NCBI GenBank assembly: GCA_020746105.1
Contig: CM036620.1
Span: forward strand, 41,009,206-41,073,205
DNA from: Trogon surrucura
Lineage: Eukaryota > Chordata > Aves > Trogoniformes > Trogonidae
Direction of reading: 5' to 3'
Length of the DNA: 64,000 nucleotides
Part shown: positions 1 through 10,245 of the stretch, piece after piece
How the letters are laid out: the number at the start of each line of letters is the position of its first letter
Position numbering within the stretch: position 1 is the first letter of the stretch
Translations under genes and position numbers: made by a program
The notes under the pieces: generated by a model
Database searches by the model: none
Told to the model about the DNA's origin: nothing
Seen by the model: only the letters and a program-made list of their open reading frames with translations

Positions 1-255
1 GTATACAATTGTGCACTGCCTGCTATGAATTCTTATTTGATTAGAAAAAGTCCCATAGTAGATTGGAAGGAGAGAAGGAAATAGAATACTAACAGATAAT
101 GTTTTTTTTTCCTTTTCAAATTGAGTAGTATAACTTGAATTGGTTTAGAAGGAATGTTGAGGTCACAGATAATTCTGTTCCTTTGCACAAAACTTTACTC
201 ACTACCCACTTAAGAAGTTAATCTCTTAAATAGTTTCAAAAGGTTTTTGAAGTGT
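1..255. other. Intronic sequence, nothing recognised
   Basis: AT-rich single-copy-looking DNA with short homopolymers. No ORF, repeat family or splice-like exon is supported. Confidence 0.6.
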
Positions 256-287
256 TCATAGAATCACAGAATGCTAAGTGGTTGGAT
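256..287 (-). mobile_element. Possible CR1 3' tail fragment
   Basis: About 32 bp read TCATAGAATCACAGAATG and then a GGTTGG-like stretch, the layout of a CR1 3' terminus on the - strand. The similarity then stops. It lies only about 75 bp from the tail of the large CR1. So short a match could be chance or a heavily truncated insertion. Confidence 0.45.
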
Positions 288-360
288 ACACAATAATTTG
301 CTCTCATTTACAACTACCTGTGGCCTGTCCAGCTAATTTTAACTAGTTGATGTCTATATT

Positions 361-2590
361 TCATAGAATCATAGAATCATAGAATGTTAGGGTTTGGAAG
401 GGACCTCGAAAGATCATCAAGTCCAATCCCCCTGCCAGAGCAGGAACGCCTAGATTATGCTACACAGGAACGTGTCCAGGCGGGTCTTGAATGTCTCCAG
501 AGAAGGAGACTCCACAACCTCTCTGGGCAGCCTGTTCCAGGGTTCCGTCACCCTCACTGAGAAGAAGTTTCTTCTCGAGTTTAAGCAGAACCTCTTATGT
601 TCCAGTTTCAGCCCATTACCCCTTGTCCTATCAGTGGTTGTCACCGAGAAGAGCCTGGCGCCATCCTCGTGACACTCACCCTTGATGTATTTGTAAACAT
701 TAATGAGGTCACCCCTCAGCCTCCTCTTCTCCAAACTAAAGAGCCCCAGCTCCCTCAGCCTTTTCTCATAAGGGAGATGCTCCACTCCCTTAATCATCCT
801 AGTTGCCCTGTGCTGGACTCTCTCCAGCAGTTCCCTGTCTTTCTTGAACTGAGGGGCCCAGAACTGGACACAATATTCCAGATGGGGTCTCACCAGGGCA
901 GAGTAGAGGGGAAGGAGAACCTCTCTCGACCTACTAACCACCCCCCTTCTAATACACCCCAGGATGCCATTGGCCTTCCTGGCCACAAGGGCACAGTGCT
1001 GGCTCATGGTCATCCTGCTGTCCACCAAGACTCCCAGGTCCCTTTCCCCTACACTACTCTCTAATAAGTCATTCCCCAACTTATACTGGAACCTGGGGTT
1101 GTTCCTACCCAGATGCAAGACTCTACATTTAGCCTTGTTATATTTCATTAAATTTTTCCCCGCCCAACCCTCCAGCCTGTCCAGGTCTTGCTGAATGGCA
1201 GCACAGCCTTCTGGTGTGTCAGCCACTCCTCCCAGCTTGTGTGTCATGGTGTCATCAGCAAACTTGCTGATAGTACTCTCTAGTCCCTCATCGAAGTCAT
1301 TGATGAATATATTGAATAATACTGGTCCCAGTACCGACCCTTGAGGGACTCCACTGGATACAGGTCTCCAACCAGACTCCACCCCATTGACCACAACTCT
1401 TTGGCTTCTTCCCCTTAGCCAGTTCACAGTCCACCTCACTACCCGAGAGTCTAGACCACACTTCCTCAGTTTAGCAGCAAGGATGCTGTGGGAGACTGTG
1501 TCAAATGCTTTACTGAAGACAAGGTAGACCACATCCACCGCTCTGCCATCATCTATCCACCTTGTTATATCCTCATAAAAGGCTATGAGGTTAGTCAAGC
1601 ACGACTTCCCTTTGGTGAAGCCATGTTGACTGTCTCTAATGACCCTCTTATCCCTGATACGCCTTGAGATGGCACCAAGGATAAGTCGTTCCATCACTTT
1701 CCCAGGGATGGAGGTGAGGCTGACCAGTCTATAGTTACCCGGGTCCTCCTTCTTGCCCTTTTTGAAGACTGGAGTGACATTTGCTTCCCTCCAGTCCTCA
1801 GGCACCTCTCCCGTCTCCCAAGACTTGGCAAAGATGATGGAGAGTGGTCTAGCAATGACATCAGCCAGCTCCCTCAGCACCCGTGGATGCATCCCGTCTG
1901 CACCCATGGATTTACAGATGTCCAGATTGCTTAATTGGTCCCTAACCCAGTCCTCAGCGACTAAAGCAAACTCCTCCACTGCCCTGACTTCCTCTGGGGC
2001 CTCAGGGGAACGGGGCTCCTCAGGAGAGCCTCCGGCAGAGTAGACAGAGGCAAAGAAGGCATTCAGTAACTCTGCCTTCTCTGTATCTTCTGTCACCAAG
2101 GCACCCACCTCATTCATCAGTGGGCCTACATTGCCTCTGGTGTTAGTTTTATCTGCCACGTATTTGAAAAAGCTCTTCCTGTTGGCCTTGACCCCTCTCG
2201 CCAGGTTCAATTCTAGGGAGGCCTTTGCTTTCCTAGTTGCCTCCCTACATCCTCGCACAACAGCCTTATATTCTTCCCAAGTGGCCAACCCTGCCTTCCA
2301 AGAGCTGTAAATTCTCCTCTTGCCCTTGAGCTTACCCAGCAGATCCCTGTTTAGCCACGCAGGTCTGCTGGCTCCCTTCCTTGACTTCCTACGTGTCGGG
2401 ATGCTCTGATCTTGAGCACGGTAGAAGCAGTCCCTGAACGCTAACCAACTATCTTGGGCCCCTTTACCTTCAAACAGCTTTGCCCATGGGATTTTCTCTA
2501 GTAATTGTTTGAAAAATCCAAAGTTTGCCTTGGCAAAGTCCAGGGTTGCAATTCTGCTTGCTATTTTGTTTCTGCTATTACAAATTATGA
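361..2590 (-). mobile_element. CR1 LINE, 5'-truncated, about 2.2 kb
   Basis: The left edge reads as three tandem copies of TCATAGAA, which on the - strand is the typical CR1 3' tail with no poly-A. After a 3' UTR of about 90 bp, the - strand carries the C-terminal half of CR1 ORF2: the reverse transcriptase and the tail domain after it. The 5' end lies between about 2590 and 2620. Similarity to CR1 is clear from 2576 leftwards, and an in-frame stop occurs at 2619-2621. The endonuclease part of ORF2 and all of ORF1 are missing, the usual result of incomplete reverse transcription. It lies antisense to the GALNTL6 transcript. It is closely related to the copy at 45052-45811. Confidence 0.95.
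450..2590 (-). pseudogene. CR1 ORF2 reverse transcriptase, open but catalytically dead
   Basis: The frame is open from about 2618 down to the TAG at 450-452, over 700 codons, with no ATG at its head because the element is 5'-truncated. Seen: the region before the RT (ends near 2290), the segment with [14 protein letters not shown], motif A, the [10 protein letters not shown] motif, FADD (codons 1262-1251) and the C-terminal part with [20 protein letters not shown]. Motif A reads [10 protein letters not shown] where the family has YLDFSKAFDT, so the first catalytic aspartate is now valine (codon at 1520-1518). NYRLVSLTS replaces NYRPVSLTS, consistent with CpG decay. Three extra residues (MTH, 1239-1247) follow FADDT. 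In the family this enzyme copies the element RNA at a nicked target site. This copy cannot do so: no endonuclease, no start codon, no motif A aspartate. The length of the open frame points to a fairly recent insertion, not to selection. Confidence 0.93.
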
Positions 2591-4342
2591 CATCTAAACT
2601 ACACTTTTCAAGTTGAGTTTAAAAGCTTCTGCTTCCTCACCTCCTGCATGATTAAAGTCTCATGAGATCTTGCAAATGGACATAACTCGTGCTCAAGATT
2701 ATGATATTTTAAAAGAATTGCCATATCCTTTCACTTCATTTTGGTTTTAGAGATTGAGTTACATTATCTTTATCTACTTATACTACAGTAGAGAGAATAA
2801 TTATGACATTCCTACATATGGGTACCAAATTGCACAAAGGCCACAGAGAGTTTTGAGGCCATAGCACACAGCACTGTAGCAGCCTCCTCCGAGACACAGT
2901 TGTCTCTGTCAGAAAGTTCTCTCTTGAGGTTTTCAAGGTATTAGCTAAGCCAGTATGTTATGTTATTACATGTTCAGAGCCTCTCTGTGTGCGGTCAATC
3001 TGGGATATTCAGTGGACTGAAATACCAGCTCACTGGCAGACTGAAATTTGGGGTTCAGACTGGTCTTGGTTCCATTCCCAGGGATGCTTCCCAGTTCAGT
3101 CTTTCTAGAGGTACTGGTGGTGGTTTCCCTTTTTGCTCTTTGACACAATCTGCTTCCTGGGCTGTGTGGTAAAGAAATCTTGCCATCGGTGGCATGCTGC
3201 TACAGGTGCTAGCCGTGGCCCAGGAAAATGGTGGTACAATAAATACTGTCACAGAGCTCTGTATCAATGAACTTCAGCCCCATCTGTTTTTCTTGAGAGT
3301 GTGTTTCTGAATATGTTGAAGGTAAAAGTCAAAATCCAAAAGAATTAGGATGACAGAAAGTAATCTTCTTTCATCCTCTTTGCTGCTGGAAGGGAGAGAT
3401 CTGATCCTGCCCTCCAGCTGCTGCATAACCCACTACTGTCAGCTGGAAACAGAGATACAATCTATATTTTATATATTAGCAACCTCTGTGTAACAGTCAA
3501 CTCTTGGACTGTTGCTAAGACTCTCCTGAGCTTTTTGTTTCCTTGCCGGGATTACAAGCTCCTGTTTTTCAAGCAACTTCGAGGAAAACAATTGATGCAG
3601 AGCAGCAATAAGCTGCGTTTGTGAACTCTGTGGACGGTAAGAGCAGGAAACTCGAACTGCAAATTTTAATTCCTGAGGTTTTATTCTGCAAGTAATAGTG
3701 TACAAAAGTTGCTTCTTTTGTGCAGGGTGATTTTTAAACAGCTCCTCTAGACATTAAATGTTCAGGTTAAATATTTGTAATATTCTTCATTATCTACTGA
3801 TTTTTTTTATTGGAGCTGTGCTACCCTGTGCAACATGTGAAAATATTGAAAAATTAGCTGGATATTTTTAACTTATTAGTTCAACAGAGAAAAAAAAAAA
3901 GAGTTTTCCGATACCTGAAGTGTGCGCTGTTGGCAGCTAGAAAGTAATTCAGTGTGGTAGGTGTGTGAAATGAATATGAAAAGATAAATGAAAATAATGG
4001 AAAAGTTTTGGAGTGGCATTTGGTTTAAATTTGTTGTGGATACAAAATATGTAATTATAAGTACTATAACCATTTTTGCTATAATTATATTCTAAAAATG
4101 AGAGGATAATTAGTGTTAAGGAGCATTCCCTTGTATTCATGTCTTACTACATCCTTTTTGGTACATTCTGAAGTCATTACACTCAGGGAAGCACTACGTT
4201 TAAAACGTAATTCTTTGTGTTCTAACCTCAATGTGGTTTTCATGAACCAAAGCCAAGGAAGGACATTCTTCCTGCTTGTAAATCCCCAAGTGGGTTTGCA
4301 TTGCATGTTTTGTCTTGAGCATTGCCTTTTGAGGGCAAACCC
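2591..4342. other. Intronic sequence, nothing recognised
   Basis: No coding signal. Short open frames on both strands lack family resemblance. An A12 run lies near 3889-3900 and T-rich tracts near 3800. The part at 3000-3300 is slightly richer in G+C than its surroundings but matches no family that I know. Confidence 0.6.
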
Positions 4343-5100
4343 TGTCAATGGTTAGGGCTGGGCTGGCCACTGAAGCCTGACATATGCTCTCTAGCTCCTC
4401 TCCCTCTCCTAACGGGAAGGGAAAAGGAATGAAGCAGAGAGACTTAGGGATTGAAAAAGAAAACTAGAACAGCTCTAAAATAATAATAATAATATTTATT
4501 AATAATTATTATGATGGTGATGAAATAATGAAAATTATTAAATATATATACAAAACTGATATGAAACCCAGTTCTCCCCAGTAGCAATCCCCACTGATGC
4601 TGCAGAGCAGTCGGCAGCAGGGAACTCCCAGGCTCAGTAGCAGAGGGGAGCTGGGTGTAGGAGCTGGATTCAGGAACTCAGGCTCAAAGGCAGAAGATCG
4701 AACAGAGTCCTCTGGCCATTGAGGAGGAGAATGTAACCCCTGCAGTCTCTCAGCTTTTTACTGACTATGATATGTATGGAATGGAATACTCTTCTTGGTC
4801 CCCTGTCCTGGATGTTACCCTCCTGGAGGTGCAACCTTTTACTTCCTTGTGACCCCTCTTACTACCCAGCACCCCCAGCGTGGCACACAAGAGCCAGCAG
4901 TGGCCTTGGTCACTATAAGAGCCTTTCTGCATCCCAATCCCTGGCAGTAACTGTGAACATGAGGTGTTATCACTGCTAGTAGCACACACTGTCTGCAAAA
5001 ACATGCTGCTAACTTCAGAAAGTGCAGCCTCTTAAAAGAGATGGAGCTGAAAAGTAAAATCACTGAATGGAACTGGTTCTCTTCAGCTCAAACCAGGACA
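4343..5100 (-). mobile_element. Solo LTR of an endogenous retrovirus (ERVL-like avian LTR)
   Basis: The right edge reads CAAACCAGGACA, which on the - strand is the TGTCCTGGTTTG start of a common avian LTR family. The whole block matches my memory of that LTR: a conserved stretch with CATGAGGTGTTATCA, a GGAATGGAATAC stretch near 4778, and an AT-rich centre. On the - strand a decayed TATA-like CAGTAAAAAG lies at 4763-4754 and an AATAAA at 4500-4495, in the right order for U3-R-U5. The left boundary (TG at 4343) is my best guess. No target-site duplication could be matched. There is no gag, pol or env next to it, so it is a solo LTR left by recombination. The class (ERVL) is from memory. It lies antisense to GALNTL6. 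Confidence 0.82.
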
Positions 5101-5572
5101 GGGCGGGTCTGAATGTATGGATCTGTAGTGTCTCCAGGGAAAGGAATTGTCTCTGAGATGCATTCCAGTCACCTGTGGGTCCTCCTCACCCAGCAGATGT
5201 ACCTATAAGGTACCTTCTCTGCTATCGACAAAAAAGCTCATTCAATGTTCATTCCTGATTGAACTTCAAAACTGAAATCTCCTTATACTGTCTTCAGTCT
5301 GAATAGGAACACTTGTCCTGTTGGCCAATTCTAAAAGAGAAAATTATCAATCATAATTTAATATTTTTTTCTGAAGACTTATAATCTGACTTAGAAAATT
5401 CAAATCTGGATCCCCTAAAGTGCTAGATGCTTAACTGCTAGTGATATCAATGGCAACTGCTTTTGAAAATGTACCAGATTGAATGTTATGACATTAAATA
5501 TTTCAAATACTAGAAGGTCTAAAGCAATTTAGAAATACCTTAGATTGCACAGTCATGTTTTTTAATATATTA
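5101..5572. other. Intronic sequence, nothing recognised
   Basis: AT-rich DNA between the LTR and a CR1 tail. No ORF or repeat is recognised. Confidence 0.55.
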
Positions 5573-5620
5573 TCACAGAATCACAGAATGTTGGAGGTTG
5601 GAAGGGACCTCAAAGATCAT
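5573..5620 (-). mobile_element. CR1 3'-end fragment (about 50 bp)
   Basis: Two copies of TCACAGAA are followed by GTTGGAGGTTGGAAGGGACC and CAAAGATCAT, the antisense of a CR1 3' terminus. Only the very end of the element was copied. Antisense to GALNTL6. Confidence 0.9.
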
Positions 5621-8600
5621 TATATTGAATTAGGTTATATTGTATTAATATAGTGTAATTAGTAAAAAGGAATTAGTAAAGATAATGTCTCTTAATAGGG
5701 GAAAAAAAGGAAAACAGACTGGTTAAAGCATCAAGAGGAAAAAGTATGTGTGCTTGTTGCTGATCAGAACAAACTCACATATTAAAAGTTCAGAAACTGA
5801 TATGCTTTATTTGCTTAATACCTTGCATGATAGTTTGGAAATTTATGTATAACCTTTCTTAGTACTGTTATAAATAATTCCCATTGATTGTCTTCACTAT
5901 TTTTTTTTTTACTTTTCTTATTATCGTTATTTTAATTTAGAACAGTGCTGGAATTTATGCTCTGCTCTGTTACTATTTCCTGGGCATGTCTGACAGCTAA
6001 GCTATTTGCTTGACTGTAAGATTTAGAAGTCCGAGGACGAGAGAGGACAATTCATCTCTCTACCCCAAATTAAAGTCTTTCCGACATTTTGATGTAACAC
6101 TTTATACTTCACTAAGTGAGTGTCGAGTGGAGGCACTGACATCTGACACTACAAAGACTAAAATACTCATGACTATTATAAATACAGAATGTAAGAAATA
6201 CTGCTCTCTAGCCACATTTGTTGCTAGGAGTTAAGGCCAATATATTAATGTCTTTTGTATCCCCCTCTCTACCTCTATTAATTTGCCCAGAACCAAAGAT
6301 AAGACATGCAGCTTTCAAGCAAGTTTTCATCTTTCATTGTTTTGAATGCTGATCATGTTGGAAAAGGGAAGGCAGAAAATCTCCATTTAAAATTTCCAAT
6401 ATCCTTTCTTTATACAATCCTCTTCAAAAGATCCTCTTTTAAAAGAAGGAGAAAGAAAAGGAGTCCAAAATCAAGTTTGTATTCTTTATTGAAGTAATTA
6501 TTACAGTTGCTTTTGTCTCTTACTTTCTGTGCTTTGGCAAATCATAAACTATTGTCTCTCTCTAAACTCACTCTCAATAATTTAAAATCTCACACTTTGT
6601 AATCATTAGATGAAGCCATTCAGTATGTCATTGGCATATCCATTACTGAAATAAAAACCTGTGTACAGAGGAATTGAATCAATCTGAAGAAGGCCTAACT
6701 TCTTTCAAAAATAATCTGTTGCATACCAGAAAAGCTGTACTTTGTTTTGTTCTGTTTTCACATTTCTGTGCACCATTTAGTTTATTGTTGGAAATAAAGA
6801 GCCGGCATTTGTTTTCTATCTTTCTTTAATCTTGAACAGGCATTGGGGCAAGTCAGCGTACAGTACAAACTGTACTGGAGCTATCATTCCTGCTAACTAT
6901 TGTCCCACTGCTCCAATATAAATTTTCTCTTGTGAATGTTTCTCTGAAGTGATGGCACTTCTGGCAGCTCATGTACTACCATTGAAATGCTTTACTAGTT
7001 TGTATGCTAGTGGGAAGAAGCTGGAGTAAAGTGGAAGAGAAAGAAAGACATTTTCCTGCCCTCTCTTGGGAATGGCTGGTTTTAGCTTAATGAGAGGAAC
7101 AGACAAAGCCTATGATCCCCAAGGGCAAAAAACATTCGTTTGAAATAGTATTTCAAATATAAAAAAAAAGGTATGAATGGATTTTTTTTTTATTTGTTTG
7201 TTTCAGAAAGTTACATTTCTTTGCCATACCTCTGATGGAAAAGAGAGAGGCAGATAATTACTTTTTGATCTGTAGGGTCAACAATATTGCTTTTTGTAAA
7301 ACTGGTATTTTTTTTCGTTTCTGGATTGTGAATTCCATTATCTGATGGGATCGTGCAAATGTCAGGTTTCAGAATGAATTATATGTGAATAACTTAGATA
7401 TATATATAAAAAAAAAAGCTTGAATGCAGCTGTATTGAATATTTCTCACATACTTCAACTCAGTCACTGGCCAGTCAGTAGTTTTATCTTTTTGTTGTTG
7501 TTGCTTTTACTTTTAAAGCATAAATTATATCATTTTTATTGTCATAGTATAAACATTTAAACAGTTATAAAAGGGAAACAGAGAAAGATAAATGCAGTTA
7601 GTTTGGAAAAGTATGTTTTCCAGTTACACACATAAACTGCTCCCAGCAAATTTAGGGAGACATTAATTTTTTTTTGTTTTGTGCAGAAGTCAGAGATGCT
7701 GAGCTCATCAACATGATAAATTTCTTAGTACCTTTACTTTGAAGATTTAGTGCTGTTGATTTCAAGTTAGACTATTGAAAAAAAAATGACCCAACAAACA
7801 GGACTATACAAGTAATTGATTATAATTCTGAAAACTAAGAGAACATTTATTGTTAATTGAAATCTGGATGACTAAATATAAAACTTCATCCAGATAAATA
7901 TTTGAACATGAACCCTTTATAAGAGTCTAGTTTTGCCTGAGAAAAATGTTAATTAGTCAGTAAAAAAATAAGCATCAGGAAGTATAAATAAACTTAAAAA
8001 TGAATGATACTCAAAAAAGTGCAAGAGGCATGGCTGTTCTGCCACAGTGAATTTAAATAAAGTAATAAATGAACTCTTTTTTTTTTTTTTCAGTGAAACC
8101 TTGATAAGAGCACAGAAATCTAGAAATGTATTTGTGAGAATCAAGAGGATCCATTTTGTTCTGCGGTCTTCACTAGGACTTTATTCCAAATGCACAAGGA
8201 AATGATACTATTTTCACCCAGAGCATCATCTTTGTACTCTCACCAAAATCTTTTTTACCTATACAAAATGTTATTGTTTTTTCTTGTTCTTGTTTTATTA
8301 TTAAATCAATCATGGAAGTATGATTATCAATACTAGGGTTTGGGTTGTGCTTTTTTTGTTTGGGTGAGGGTTTTTTCGCTTTATGAGTAGTCTTTAAACT
8401 CTTTTTTAACATTCCTACGCAGCTTAAACTTCTTGGCATGGTTCATGATTTTTTTTCTGTTAGAGTTCTTCAAGTTTCTTGTCTCTATGAAATGAAGCAT
8501 TATGTCACAAAATGCATCGTATATGGTATTTGATCTCTGTATTGTTTAAAAAGTTATAAACCAAGGTCTGTGAATATGAAATTCTGTCTCTTCTGCAAGA

Positions 8601-9174
8601 ACATGTTTACACTCAACATGAAGTGACTGTGGCTTCGTGATGCCATTTTCTTCATTCTTAAATTTTAAGTTGGAAAAAAAGCACTGGAGGAGGAATTAGA
8701 TCCTCAAACCATTTAGAAGCTCATTTTATTTTTGAGTCACCTGCCTTCTGGATTTAACTTTGACCCTAAAATACCTAGCCAAAGATGACTAGTGTCAGAA
8801 AATTAATTAAGGCCAAATCCAGAGTCTGGCTCATCTCCTAACTAGTGCCTCATTTGCTTTAAATAGACACAGACATCTGGCTCTGAATATTACTATAATT
8901 CAATTAAAAGAATCAACATGGGTGTTTATTTTTCTGTGTAGAATTTGTTACTTTATTTCATGTTAATGAGAACGGTTTCATGATTAATGTTACTGTGCTC
9001 TTCTCTTCACGTTCTGCCTGTCACTTTGTCATATTGCCATACTTAGTGAAGCCAGGGCTGACTCTGCACAATACACTGTCTTTTGGGTTTTTTTCCGTGT
9101 ATTGTTATCCCCTAAATTTCTGACAACTTCTTGTATCTTTGGAGAGCCTTTTTTGCCTTCCTAGTTGCATCCTT

Positions 9175-9205
9175 CATCATCCACTACTTGCATTTGTGGA
9201 TGATG
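9175..9205. repeat. Perfect 10-bp inverted repeat (hairpin)
   Basis: CATCATCCAC and GTGGATGATG are separated by 11 bases, with two more possible G-T pairs outside. No T run follows and no known role is apparent. Confidence 0.6.
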
Positions 9206-10210
9206 GGGTTGAAGGAGAGTCTGGTTCAATGACTCCATTCCAACAGCTTCAAAGTTATTTACGACTTTCTACAGAATACTCATTAGACTCCCCCTCTGCT
9301 GCTCTCCGCTTCTTTTGTGAACAATTTCCAAGATGGTGACCCTGTTGCCTTTCTTTCAGCAAAACAACCCAATTAGCCTCACTAAATATGCTTGCAGTTG
9401 TTTAGGCTTATTATTCTTTTCATACCTCGAGGGCCATTTTTTCATGTTCTGACAGTAACTACTTATATATACCTTTTCGTTGTTTTCATTAGCTCTCTTT
9501 ATGTGTTTATAAAGAGTTCCTATACTTTTTCAATAGTGTTTTTTTCTTCTAATTTATGTGAACTCATTTCTCCTACAGGTTTTTTTTTATGCAGCATGCC
9601 TTCTAATTTTTATTGCACTTATGCTTTTACATTACAGAATATCTTTTTACCATTCTGCATTCTTGCTATCACTCTTTTGACTATACAGATTAGCAGCATA
9701 TTTACAGTAATCTGTGTTTAGTTGTATCAATACATCAGAAAGAGAAATAATTGCCCTGCTAGAGCTGTCTGTACAGCTTCTCAAGGTGAAATCTCTACAA
9801 TATAGTGCTAATTTTGTAATTCTATTCATGTTCAGTGTATTGCATTTTATTCCTGATATCTTTTCCTGTAGTACTGTTCCCTAGTCAGTATTTTTTGTGG
9901 TTTGTATTTGTCCCTTCGAGCTTTTCCTCTCCAAGCATATCTTGATAAAGTCTCAGTCAAGTGACTGTCATATTTATCCAGTAACATTATATATTTAGTT
10001 GACATGTTAACCACTCTGTAACTTTGACTATGAATGAGATTTAGAGTATGTTTTCTCTTCCTAATTCTTGACAAAACTATGATTTCTCCTTCTCCTTGTT
10101 CGCCCCACCTCTTTCCTGTTTGACAGAGCACTGTTTAAGACATAATCTTGCTTTTTAATTACCTTTGTATTAATGTGGTTTATTTTTCAGCTGTTCTTTT
10201 GTACTATTTT

Positions 10211-10245
10211 TGAAATTCAGGGATTACCACTGAAATTCAGGGATT
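10211..10245. repeat. Two-copy direct repeat, 20-bp period
   Basis: TGAAATTCAGGGATT occurs at 10211-10225 and again at 10231-10245, separated by ACCAC. It is a simple local tandem duplication. Confidence 0.85.

Noticed and set aside
597..1194. Open frames on the + strand of the first CR1
   Set aside because: They are antisense shadows of the CR1 ORF2 frame.
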